Source: Bacteroidales bacterium (GTDB taxonomy: Bacteria; Bacteroidota; Bacteroidia; Bacteroidales; VadinHA17). From it: a DNA stretch of 15,549 nucleotides. Of the stretch, positions 1 through 6,899 are shown in pieces. The first letter of the stretch is position 1. Each line of letters starts with the position of its first letter. The stretch covers positions 1 through 15,549 of the forward strand of contig JAUYBT010000203.1 in assembly GCA_030692905.1 (NCBI GenBank). Reading direction: 5' to 3'. The translations under genes and the position numbers were made by a program. The notes beneath the pieces are model-generated. The model was not told the DNA's origin. It saw only the letters and a list, made by a program, of their open reading frames with translations, and did no database searches.

Positions 1-1002
1 GGGACAAATACCTCGCTGCACGAGACACAGTTTACTGTCTCCGTCGATTTACTTAACGAAGAAACGACTACAGGAGTATCAGCCAAAGACAGGTCCCTCA
101 CAATTAAGGCACTTGTTGATCCGGCAACAAAACCATCTGACCTGGGACGACCCGGACATATATTTCCTCTGAAAGCAAAAGCAAAAGGGGTACTTAGAAG
201 GGCTGGCCATACCGAGGCTGTTGTTGATCTCACACGTTTTGCCGGTCTCCGGTCAGGAGGCGCCCTCGTTGAGATAATGAATGATGATGGGTCAATGGCA
301 AGGTTAGAGGATCTGGGAAAGATCAGTAAAAAGTTTGGAATAAAGATAGTTGCTATTAAAGACCTTATCACATATACTCTTGAAAGAGATTCTATTATTG
401 AGAAGGGAGAAAGGGTCAAACTACCAACCAGTAAAGGCGATTTTGAGTTTATTCCTTTCCGTCAGACAAGTAATGGCCTCGAGCATGCAGCACTCGTAAA
501 AGGTGCATGGACAAAGGACGAACCGGTTCTGGTCAGACTTCATTCCTCCTGCTTCACAGGTGATATTTTCGGTTCAATGAGATGCGACTGTGGTTCTCAG
601 TTAAAAAGAGCTATGGAGATGGTTGAAGCTGAGGGAAAAGGGGTAGTCATTTATCTAAGTCAGGAAGGAAGAGGAATTGGTCTTCTGAACAAGATAAGAG
701 CTTACAGGCTTCAGGATGAAGGGATGGACACAGTGCAGGCTAACCTGAAACTTGGATTCGGTGAAGATGAAAGAGATTATGGTGTAGGCGCCAGCATTAT
801 GCGGGAACTTGGCCTTGGGAAAGTGCGTTTGATTTCCAATAACCCTGTCAAAAGAGCAGGATTGGAAGGTTACGGGATTAAAATTGTTGAAACAATCCCT
901 CTTGTAATTGAACCAAATCCCCATAATAAATTTTATCTCGAGACTAAGGCAAATAAAATGGGGCATAACCTTACATGCTATAAAAATATTGTTAAGGATT
1001 GA
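1..1002 (+). CDS. ribBA: Bifunctional 3,4-dihydroxy-2-butanone-4-phosphate synthase / GTP cyclohydrolase II (5' partial)
   Basis: This enzyme supplies both branches of riboflavin synthesis in the cytoplasm: ribulose 5-phosphate to the four-carbon DHBP unit, and GTP to the pyrimidine precursor. The frame is open from base 1, and the visible part is 333 residues of about 400, so roughly 70 N-terminal residues lie outside the window. Visible DHBP synthase motifs are GVSAKDRS (fragment residues 25-32), RPGHIFPL (50-57), RAGHTEA (67-73) and EIMNDDG (91-97). The cyclohydrolase half begins near residue 140. It carries the zinc ligands in a C-x10-C-x-C pattern (C184, C195, C197 in GDIFGSMRCDCG), then SQEGRGIGLLNKIRAY and the NNPVKRAGLEGYG motif. 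The internal ATG at 277 is not the start, because conserved sequence continues upstream of it. fmt follows 35 bp downstream on the same strand and is probably co-transcribed. Confidence 0.96.
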   Translation, partial: GTNTSLHETQFTVSVDLLNEETTTGVSAKDRSLTIKALVDPATKPSDLGRPGHIFPLKAKAKGVLRRAGHTEAVVDLTRFAGLRSGGALVEIMNDDGSMARLEDLGKISKKFGIKIVAIKDLITYTLERDSIIEKGERVKLPTSKGDFEFIPFRQTSNGLEHAALVKGAWTKDEPVLVRLHSSCFTGDIFGSMRCDCGSQLKRAMEMVEAEGKGVVIYLSQEGRGIGLLNKIRAYRLQDEGMDTVQANLKLGFGEDERDYGVGASIMRELGLGKVRLISNNPVKRAGLEGYGIKIVETIPLVIEPNPHNKFYLETKANKMGHNLTCYKNIVKD

Positions 1003-1037
1003 TATTTTTATCAGGTTTATATGATAACATACCATTT

Positions 1038-2012
1038 ATGAAGAATTTCAGGATAGTATTTATGGGGACACCTGAGTTTGCGGTGGCAACACTTGGCTCA
1101 CTGCTTATGAATGGTTTTAATGTCATCGGTGTTGTAACTGCCCCCGACAAACCCTCAGGAAGAGGCAGAAAAATAAGTAAATCCCCTGTTAAAGAATTTG
1201 CTGAATTCAGTTGCCTGCCTATCTTGCAACCAGACAACCTGAAAGATGCAGAATTTATTTCCGAACTGAAAAAGCTTAATGCCGACCTGTTTATTGTTGT
1301 CGCCTTCAGAATGCTCCCTGAAGTTGTATGGAAACTCCCTGCAATCGGTACAATTAATCTTCATGCGTCACTACTGCCAAACTACCGTGGAGCTGCTCCT
1401 ATAAACCATGCTATCATCAATGGAGAGACCATGACAGGAGTGACAACATTCTTCATTGATGAAAAAATAGATACCGGGAACATTCTGGACAGGGAAGAGG
1501 TACATATATTTCCTTTTGAAAATGCCGGAGATCTTCACGACCGTCTTATGAAACATGGAGCCAGGCTTGTTATTAAAACACTTGCTGATATTGCTGAAAA
1601 CACGATCAGACCTATACCTCAGACAGTTCTTTTGAAACCAGGAGAATCGCCTAAGCAGGCTCCCAAGATCCACCCGAATGACTGTATTATAGACTGGAAT
1701 AATGACCCTGTAAAAATTCACAACTTCATCAGGGGTCTTGCCCCCTACCCATGCGCAAGATCATTCTTCAAAAACGATTCATCAACCCATTCATTTAAAG
1801 TCTTCGAAAGCCAACCTGAAATTGAGAAACACATGTTTAAACCCGGACTGATAATCTCCGACGAGAAACATTTTATAAGGGTTGCCTGTAAGGATGGATT
1901 TATAAGTATCTCCAGTCTGCAACTTGAAGGAAAGACCAGGATGAATACTGTCGAATTCCTCAGAGGATTCAGAATAACCGATTTTGCTATTCCGGCTGGT
2001 ACACAGGTTTAA
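1038..2012 (+). CDS. fmt: Methionyl-tRNA formyltransferase
   Basis: Fmt transfers a formyl group from 10-formyl-tetrahydrofolate to Met-tRNA(fMet), making the initiator for translation. The product is 324 residues, normal for the family. It starts with the typical FRIVFMGTPEFAV strand, followed by PDKPSGRG (36-43). The catalytic triad is visible as N107 and H109 in INLHASLLPNYRGAAP and D145 in DEKIDTG. The C-terminal OB-like tRNA-binding domain occupies about residues 210-324. The ATG at 1038 is preferred over an in-frame TTG at 999, which overlaps the ribBA stop and would add 13 residues unlike the family N-terminus. No clear Shine-Dalgarno is visible, as usual in Bacteroidota. The last 26 bp overlap the 3' end of the convergent lipoprotein gene. 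Confidence 0.97.
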   Translation: MKNFRIVFMGTPEFAVATLGSLLMNGFNVIGVVTAPDKPSGRGRKISKSPVKEFAEFSCLPILQPDNLKDAEFISELKKLNADLFIVVAFRMLPEVVWKLPAIGTINLHASLLPNYRGAAPINHAIINGETMTGVTTFFIDEKIDTGNILDREEVHIFPFENAGDLHDRLMKHGARLVIKTLADIAENTIRPIPQTVLLKPGESPKQAPKIHPNDCIIDWNNDPVKIHNFIRGLAPYPCARSFFKNDSSTHSFKVFESQPEIEKHMFKPGLIISDEKHFIRVACKDGFISISSLQLEGKTRMNTVEFLRGFRITDFAIPAGTQV

Positions 2013-3015
2013 TACTTCTTAACCAGATCTTTCTGCCGGCTTCAGGCTCGGTCCCCTCTGACATCCTGTTCATCTCATAAAGACTTTTCAGTTTTATCCC
2101 ATAACGCTGTGAAATCAAGTACATTGTATCTCCTTCTACACTATTATGGTATTCTTTACCTGGTTCGGCCTTTTCCCTTTTATGTTGAAGATATAGTATC
2201 TGTCCTGGGACGAGTGGAAAATCACTGTTGAGATCATTATATTTTGGCAATTCCCATTTCAGCAGTTGGAACTCTTTTTCAAGTTTCTCTCTGGTATCTC
2301 CGTCTTTGACAATTATATATTGTATCCTGTTATTTTCCATAACTCTCGGAACACGTGCCCGAACTGCGGTGTTCCCATTTGCAAGAGTCACAGGCTTCTC
2401 ATTACTATTCGTATTCTGAACAGGAACAGACTCTTGCACAGGAACTGTTGTTTGTGGAGGAAGGCTGGTGGATTTGTACCCGCGATCGAAATACCATAGG
2501 TTATTCTCTTCAATTTTTCTGATCAGCATATTTGCATAATCGGGGTTTGTGGCATACCCGGCTTTCTTCAGTCCCCTGGCCCATGCCTTATAATCCGTAG
2601 GGTCATTATCAAAAAGAAAACTATAGCGCGATCCTGATTTCAAAAAATCGGAATGATCATAAAACGACTCCTCCGGTTTACGGTATTTCCTGAAACATTC
2701 GTTTCTTCTGTCATCATTATGCCTGATCGTAGCTCCGATCCAGTCATCGTGACATTTAATGCCAAAATGGTTATTTGCTTCACTTGCCAGACGGCTTCGC
2801 CCGAAGTCCGATTCAATCATCCCCTGGGCAAGTGTAATGCTGGCAGGAATCCCTGTTCTCTTCATCTCACTGACAGCAAGATCTTTATAAGTAGTTATAT
2901 AATCCTCTGCCGATAGGCCTGAACCGGAGGTTGAAACAACCGGTTTATATGCTGTGCATGAAAACAGACCTGAAATTAAAGCCAGTTGAAGAATCAAAAG
3001 TAACCTGTTGGGCAT
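1987..3015 (-). CDS. Glucosaminidase-domain lipoprotein with two LysM repeats
   Basis: This is probably a cell-envelope peptidoglycan hydrolase acting on glycan strands. The 342-residue product begins with a hydrophobic signal ending in GLFSC (residues 16-20), a plausible lipobox with acylation of C20. Phe at the -2 position is slightly off consensus. Residues 37-180 match the glucosaminidase (GH73-like, FlgJ/AtlA type) domain: TLAQGMIESDFGRS contains the likely catalytic E68, followed by NNHFGIKCH, YRKPEESFYDH and the KAWARGLKKAGYAT segment. A Pro/Gln/Thr-rich linker (183-225) leads to two LysM peptidoglycan-binding repeats at about 231-277 and 288-333. The ATG at 3015 fits the signal peptide and lies just downstream of a good -7 promoter element. 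Family membership is firm, but the exact bond cut (glucosaminidase or muramidase) is not determined. Confidence 0.9.
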   Translation of the reverse strand: MPNRLLLILQLALISGLFSCTAYKPVVSTSGSGLSAEDYITTYKDLAVSEMKRTGIPASITLAQGMIESDFGRSRLASEANNHFGIKCHDDWIGATIRHNDDRRNECFRKYRKPEESFYDHSDFLKSGSRYSFLFDNDPTDYKAWARGLKKAGYATNPDYANMLIRKIEENNLWYFDRGYKSTSLPPQTTVPVQESVPVQNTNSNEKPVTLANGNTAVRARVPRVMENNRIQYIIVKDGDTREKLEKEFQLLKWELPKYNDLNSDFPLVPGQILYLQHKREKAEPGKEYHNSVEGDTMYLISQRYGIKLKSLYEMNRMSEGTEPEAGRKIWLRSIKPVYQPE

Positions 3016-3032
3016 TTCAATTATGTTTATGA

Positions 3033-3040
3033 CAAAAATA
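3033..3040 (-). promoter_or_regulatory. Bacteroidota -7 promoter element for the LysM lipoprotein gene
   Basis: Read on the minus strand this is TATTTTTG, a full match to the Bacteroidota -7 consensus TAnnTTTG. The predicted transcription start is about 3026, leaving a leader of roughly 11 nt before the ATG at 3015. The -33 region would fall inside the adjacent inverted-repeat element (3050-3160). This is a motif match only. Confidence 0.5.
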
Positions 3041-3049
3041 GAAAAAAAT

Positions 3050-3160
3050 AAGTGCCTAAAATGCCTAAAGTACTTAAAGTGCCTAAAGTTAGGAGAACTT
3101 AGAGTTTTTTGTCTTCATAACTTTAGGCATTTTAGGCACTTTAGGCACTCCTAACTTTAA
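3050..3160. repeat. Inverted-repeat element made of about 10-bp TGCCTAAAG-like units
   Basis: The left arm (3050-3095) holds tandem degenerate copies of a 9-10 bp unit close to GTGCCTAAA, and the right arm (3120-3160) holds the same units inverted. Bases 3050-3071 pair perfectly with 3120-3141 (22 bp, core gtgcctaaaatgcctaaag). A second pairing joins 3084-3095 to 3148-3159 (12 bp, TAAAGTTAGGAG). The non-repeated middle is about 3096-3119. The element sits between two divergent gene starts, so it is not a terminator for either gene. It may be a dispersed intergenic repeat, a cruciform, or a multi-site operator. Confidence 0.85.
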
Positions 3161-3222
3161 TACGCTAAATACCAGAAAGCATCTAATCATAAAAAGAAAT
3201 CTCATTTATAATCAATAATTAC

Positions 3223-3230
3223 TACCTTTA
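3223..3230 (+). promoter_or_regulatory. Possible -7 promoter element for cdd
   Basis: TACCTTTA is one mismatch from TAnnTTTG. Transcription would start near 3236, giving a leader of about a dozen nucleotides before the ATG at 3248. This placement argues against the in-frame TTG at 3233 as the start codon. It is weaker than the other promoter matches in the window. Confidence 0.3.
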
Positions 3231-3247
3231 TCTTGAATAAGAGTGTT

Positions 3248-3727
3248 ATGATAAGAACAAATAATATTTCATTTTCATACAAAGAATTTGAAAAACCTGA
3301 AGAATTAAATACTGATGATCTGGAACTTGTTTTCGCTGCAAGAGAAACAGCTATAAATGCTTATGCTCCCTATTCAAAATTCAAAGTCGGAGCAGCAGTA
3401 AGGCTCGAGAGCGGGATAATAGTTTGTGGAACAAATGTTGAAAATGCTGCATACCCCTCAAGTATATGCGCGGAGAGAAGCGCTTTTTCCAACTCCGTAT
3501 CAAATCACCATAATGATAAACCCGTAGCGATTGCTATTGCGGCCATGACAGAAGATGGTCTGACCAACGAACCGGTTCCTCCATGCGGAAATTGCCGCCA
3601 GGTAATTGCTGAAGAGGAGTCAAGAACCGGAAATCAGATAAGGATAATTCTCTCGGGGAAAAACAAAACAATGGTTATTGACAGTATAAGCAGCCTTCTT
3701 CCATTGCAGTTCAATAAAAAAATATGA
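3248..3727 (+). CDS. cdd: Cytidine deaminase
   Basis: This enzyme deaminates cytidine and deoxycytidine to uridine and deoxyuridine in pyrimidine salvage. The 159-residue product has the homotetrameric-type cytidine deaminase layout. It includes AYAPYSKFKVGAA (38-50), the substrate-binding NVENAAYPSSICAERSA (63-79), and the zinc site formed by C74, C113 and C116 (PCGNCRQ), with E76 as the catalytic proton shuttle. The N-terminus (residues 1-24) is longer than in the minimal 130-residue enzymes, which is common in Bacteroidota. The ATG at 3248 is chosen over TTG at 3233 because a likely promoter element lies immediately upstream. The gene ends 3 bp before the stop of the convergent response regulator gene. 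Confidence 0.95.
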   Translation: MIRTNNISFSYKEFEKPEELNTDDLELVFAARETAINAYAPYSKFKVGAAVRLESGIIVCGTNVENAAYPSSICAERSAFSNSVSNHHNDKPVAIAIAAMTEDGLTNEPVPPCGNCRQVIAEEESRTGNQIRIILSGKNKTMVIDSISSLLPLQFNKKI

Positions 3728-3730
3728 AGG

Positions 3731-4426
3731 TCAATCTTCCCTGACAATCAACTGGAAGCCTGCTCCATGGATATTTTTAATATTCAGAGCCTTATCGTCC
3801 GATAAAAACTTTCTTAATTTCGTTATATAAACATCCATGCTCCTGGCCGTAAAATAGTCATCAGATCCCCATATCTTTTTCAGAGCCACCTCCCTGCTGA
3901 TCAATGCATTCGGATTAATTGCAAGTAATTCAAGCAACTGTGACTCTTTCGGTGAGAGTTTCTTTTCATCATCTCCAAAAGTAAGTGTCCTCAATTTGGA
4001 GTTGAAAACAAACTTTCCGATCTCATAGATATCTTTTGTACCGTTTTGAAAATCGCGTCTGGAAAGTATTGCTTTTATCTTTGCCAGAAGTATATCAGTA
4101 TCAAATGGCTTAGTAATATAATCATCCCCTCCTACTCCATAGCCTTTAAGAACATCTTCTTTCAGTTTTTTTGCTGTAAGGAAAATGATCGGGACCTCAT
4201 TGTTTATCTGCCTTATCTCATTCGCAATTGTAAATCCGTCAACATGCGGAAGCATAATATCGAGAATGCAGATATTAAAGAGCCCTCTTCTGAAATGATC
4301 AAGAGCATATTTGCCATCGTCAACCCACTCAACAGAGTAGTCGTTTATTTCGAGGTATGACTTCAGAACCGATCCAAAGCTCAGGTCATCCTCAACAAGA
4401 AAAATCTTAACGGGTTTATTGCTCAT
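3731..4426 (-). CDS. rprY: OmpR-family response regulator, RprY-like
   Basis: This is a cytoplasmic DNA-binding response regulator, the partner of the kinase encoded 2 bp upstream. Its 231 residues comprise a receiver domain (about 5-122) and a winged-helix output domain (about 132-228). Receiver residues are visible: acidic pocket E12/D13/D14, phospho-acceptor D56 in CILDIMLP, T84 in IIFLTAKK, and K106 in DDYITKPF. The output domain shows the recognition-helix signature ARSMDVYITKLRKFL and the wing GAGFQLI. The sequence pattern closely resembles RprY of Bacteroides (IIFLTAKxLKEDxLxGxxxGxDDYITKPF and ARSMDVYITKLRK), so the symbol is a family-level assignment. Like other OmpR-type regulators it should bind direct repeats about 10-11 bp apart, and such an array lies upstream of the kinase gene. 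Confidence 0.9.
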   Translation of the reverse strand: MSNKPVKIFLVEDDLSFGSVLKSYLEINDYSVEWVDDGKYALDHFRRGLFNICILDIMLPHVDGFTIANEIRQINNEVPIIFLTAKKLKEDVLKGYGVGGDDYITKPFDTDILLAKIKAILSRRDFQNGTKDIYEIGKFVFNSKLRTLTFGDDEKKLSPKESQLLELLAINPNALISREVALKKIWGSDDYFTARSMDVYITKLRKFLSDDKALNIKNIHGAGFQLIVRED

Positions 4427-4428
4427 TT

Positions 4429-6069
4429 TTAGTTCTCCCAGTTAAATGGTAAAAATATATCGAACCGGCTTCCCTTACCGGGTTCGCTGAAAACAGTAAT
4501 ATTGCCCCTATGGGCATCAATAATAGCCCGTGCATAATTTAAGCCGAGGCCGAATCCCTTAACATCATGCACGTTTCCGGAACTCTGCCGGTAGAACCTT
4601 TCAAATATTTTGCTCTGAACTGCTTTTGTCATCCCGATACCTTTATCCTCAACAGATAAAATTAATCCTTTTTCGCTGTTTTTTGTATTAACCGTTATTT
4701 CCGGTGATTCAGGTGAATATTTTATTGAGTTGTCAAGAAGGTTATTAACAAGATTTGTCAGGTGCTCACTATCGCCATAAACCACAGGTTCAGAGGCTTC
4801 CAAATTAAGATTGATTTTTCCGTTTCGTTGCTGAACCTGTATATCAATGGTATCAATTGCATGTTCAATAATTGAATGCATTGAGACATTTTCAAATCTG
4901 AATTCAATCTCCTTTTTATCGAGTGAAGCTATCTGCAGAATTGTTTCAACTTTTTTATTCATCCGGCTGTTCTCTTTTTTGATCATGCTGATGAAATGCC
5001 TGATACTGACCTCATCTTTAATAACTTTAGGATTGGTTATAGTATCTGCAGCAAGCGAAATTGTGGCAATCGGGGTCTTAAACTCGTGCGTCATGTTGTT
5101 AATGAAATCTGATTTCATCTCCGAAATCTTTTTTTGCCTGATAATAAAATACAGACTAAGTGCAAAAGTCGCCAGAATGAATAGTGAGAAGAGCATCGAG
5201 CCTCCAAGAATCCAGGCCATTGATCCGAGTACATAATTGGCGCGCTCAGGAAAAATTACTGACAGAATAAGGTCCTGTCTTATAATATTATCGGGAAATA
5301 ACCTGACCATATAATTGCTCTTCAGAAAATCATTTTTTTGCGATTTTTTAATTGCCCCATCCTGAACTATTCCGTCTTTGATTATTGCATATTCATATGG
5401 AGTCTGTACTCCCGCAAATGCCAGCGACCGCTTAAGTGTATATTCAATTTCCTTATTATCAAGCTCAAGAGTCTTTTCCCACTGATAAATCTCCGATATC
5501 ATCTGGTCGCTTATGTTCTGAAATTCGTTTGATCTTTTTTTCACCCAGTCGAGAAATTCATTTTGCCGTATATATACAGCCCTTGAATTTGTATTCGAAC
5601 CTTCACCTCTCCTCACAATACTCATTTTGCCCGATTCATCAGGGGCAGCGGTGATAAAAGTCACGGAGTCAGAAACAATGGAAGTATCGCCTGTAAAAAC
5701 AAAAGACTTGTTTGCTGTTGTCACCTTTCCGGTATCAAAACTGCCGGATACTGACTGATTGGTAATCCTGACACTGAATTTATTTCCGGGTTCTGAAGAA
5801 TAACTTCCAATGCTCATATAGCTGGTAATATCGCCGGATGAGTCATTGAATGAAAGGGAGTTGTCAAGGATAAAATTATTAAAGAAATTCATCTTCCTTG
5901 AAGATTCAATGGCATTTGCAGCATTATTAAGACTGACAATTACTGCGTTGTTGAAATTTTCATTCCTTATGCCTACTGCGTTCCGAATCCACACGGTCTG
6001 AACCCAGATAATGCCGATAATAGATAACAGCATCATAATGATTAGGCCGGTGAATTTCATCCTGTTCAT
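4429..6069 (-). CDS. rprX: Membrane sensor histidine kinase, RprX-like
   Basis: This is an inner-membrane sensor kinase of 546 residues. Transmembrane helix 1 spans about 6-28 and helix 2 about 280-310, enclosing a periplasmic region of about 250 residues that I cannot assign to a named sensor domain. No HAMP domain is evident: helix 2 runs almost directly into the dimerisation domain, where the H-box NNMTHEFKTPIATI gives phospho-acceptor H328. The ATPase domain has the N-box (NLVNNLLDNSIKYSP, 439-453), G1 (DKGIGM, 475-480), an F-box-like FERFYRQ and G2 (GFGLGL, 505-510), so the kinase appears complete. It is the first gene of a two-gene operon with the response regulator. The start is ATG 6069 or ATG 6060. 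A -7 promoter element ends only 5 bp upstream of 6069, so the transcript may be nearly leaderless. Confidence 0.9.
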   Translation of the reverse strand: MNRMKFTGLIIMMLLSIIGIIWVQTVWIRNAVGIRNENFNNAVIVSLNNAANAIESSRKMNFFNNFILDNSLSFNDSSGDITSYMSIGSYSSEPGNKFSVRITNQSVSGSFDTGKVTTANKSFVFTGDTSIVSDSVTFITAAPDESGKMSIVRRGEGSNTNSRAVYIRQNEFLDWVKKRSNEFQNISDQMISEIYQWEKTLELDNKEIEYTLKRSLAFAGVQTPYEYAIIKDGIVQDGAIKKSQKNDFLKSNYMVRLFPDNIIRQDLILSVIFPERANYVLGSMAWILGGSMLFSLFILATFALSLYFIIRQKKISEMKSDFINNMTHEFKTPIATISLAADTITNPKVIKDEVSIRHFISMIKKENSRMNKKVETILQIASLDKKEIEFRFENVSMHSIIEHAIDTIDIQVQQRNGKINLNLEASEPVVYGDSEHLTNLVNNLLDNSIKYSPESPEITVNTKNSEKGLILSVEDKGIGMTKAVQSKIFERFYRQSSGNVHDVKGFGLGLNYARAIIDAHRGNITVFSEPGKGSRFDIFLPFNWEN

Positions 6070-6073
6070 GATA

Positions 6074-6081
6074 CAAAATTA
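6074..6081 (-). promoter_or_regulatory. Bacteroidota -7 promoter element for the kinase/regulator operon
   Basis: The minus-strand sequence TAATTTTG matches TAnnTTTG exactly. The G of the element is 5 nt from the ATG at 6069, so predicted initiation falls at or within a few bases of that start codon. I see no clear TTG at the -33 distance, which would suit an activator-dependent promoter. Confidence 0.45.
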
Positions 6082-6109
6082 AATTATTAAGTCGTCACTC
6101 AGGCAGTAT

Positions 6110-6146
6110 TTAACTTTTCATTAACTCTAATTAACCTAATATTAAC
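6110..6146 (-). promoter_or_regulatory. Helically phased TTAAC direct-repeat array, candidate response-regulator operator
   Basis: TTAAC occurs in the same orientation (plus-strand reading) at 6110, 6121, 6131 and 6142, that is with steps of 11, 10 and 11 bp, one helical turn each. A weaker match (TTAAAG) follows at 6162. The array begins 28 bp upstream of the predicted -7 element of the kinase operon, roughly -42 to -78 from the expected transcription start. OmpR-family regulators bind head-to-tail on direct repeats with this period. The inferred binder is therefore the operon's own response regulator. Confidence 0.5.
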
Positions 6147-6207
6147 TGCAAGTTGTTGGCGTTAAAGTAATTTTGAACTTTTTATCAGGTTTTCCGGCTC
6201 ATTTTTT

Positions 6208-6888
6208 TTATGCAATAGAATCCATAAAAACCGACCAGATATCGCCTTCAGGAAAATGGGCAGTAATCGAAACCGGTTCTTTTTTGACAGGATGAATAAA
6301 CTCCAGACTGCGTGCTAAAAGGCTTATGCCTCCATTTTCGTTTGACCGGGGAAAACCATATTTCAGGTCTCCTTTTATGGGACATCCGATTTTTGCCAGT
6401 TGTGCCCTTATCTGGTGGTGTCTGCCGGAATGAAGCTCAATTTCAAGCAGATAGAACCTTTCAGATCTTCCTTTCAATCTATAGGTTAAACTCGCCTCTT
6501 TTGACCCTTTAACCTCAGTATCATAAACATAACTTTTGTTTTGCGCCTCATTTTTTTTAAGAAAGTGGGTAATTGTAGCCTCATCTTCAGGAGGTCTCTC
6601 CTTTACAATAGCGAGATATGTCTTTTTAACCTGCTTCATTCTGAACATCTCATTAAGCCTTTCGAGGGCTTTTGATGTACGTGCATACAAAATGACCCCG
6701 TTTACCGGACGGTCGAGCCTGTGAATAACTCCCAGAAAAACTTCACCGGGTTTTTTATACTTCTCTCCAAGGTATTTTTTTACTTCAGTATCCAGGGAGA
6801 TATCTCCTGTTTTATCACCCTGCGCCAGATCAGAAGATCTTTTATAAACAGCGATAATATGATTGTCTTCGTAAAGTATTTCAGCCAT
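6208..6888 (-). CDS. RluA-family RNA pseudouridine synthase
   Basis: This enzyme isomerises uridine to pseudouridine in structured RNA (rRNA or tRNA). The 226-residue product is the short form lacking the N-terminal S4 RNA-binding domain. It opens with the family strand ILYEDNHIIAVYK (4-16). It carries the catalytic motif GVIHRLDRPVNGV with catalytic D59, then LNEMFRMKQVKKTYLAIV, and the RLDR-distal motif ELHSGRHHQIRAQLA in which Arg and His line the active site. The pocket Lys near GDLKYG is also visible. The target uridine cannot be told from sequence alone, so no symbol is given. It begins 11 bp after the panB stop and is likely co-transcribed with it. Confidence 0.92.
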   Translation of the reverse strand: MAEILYEDNHIIAVYKRSSDLAQGDKTGDISLDTEVKKYLGEKYKKPGEVFLGVIHRLDRPVNGVILYARTSKALERLNEMFRMKQVKKTYLAIVKERPPEDEATITHFLKKNEAQNKSYVYDTEVKGSKEASLTYRLKGRSERFYLLEIELHSGRHHQIRAQLAKIGCPIKGDLKYGFPRSNENGGISLLARSLEFIHPVKKEPVSITAHFPEGDIWSVFMDSIA

Positions 6889-6899
6889 TTCAGATTCAA

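Noticed and set aside
655..1035. Open frame on the minus strand antisense to ribBA
   Set aside because: It lies wholly opposite a well-conserved gene and its translation resembles no protein family.
3050..3160. CRISPR-like array
   Set aside because: The units are about 10 bp, degenerate and without unique spacers, and the two halves are inverted relative to each other.
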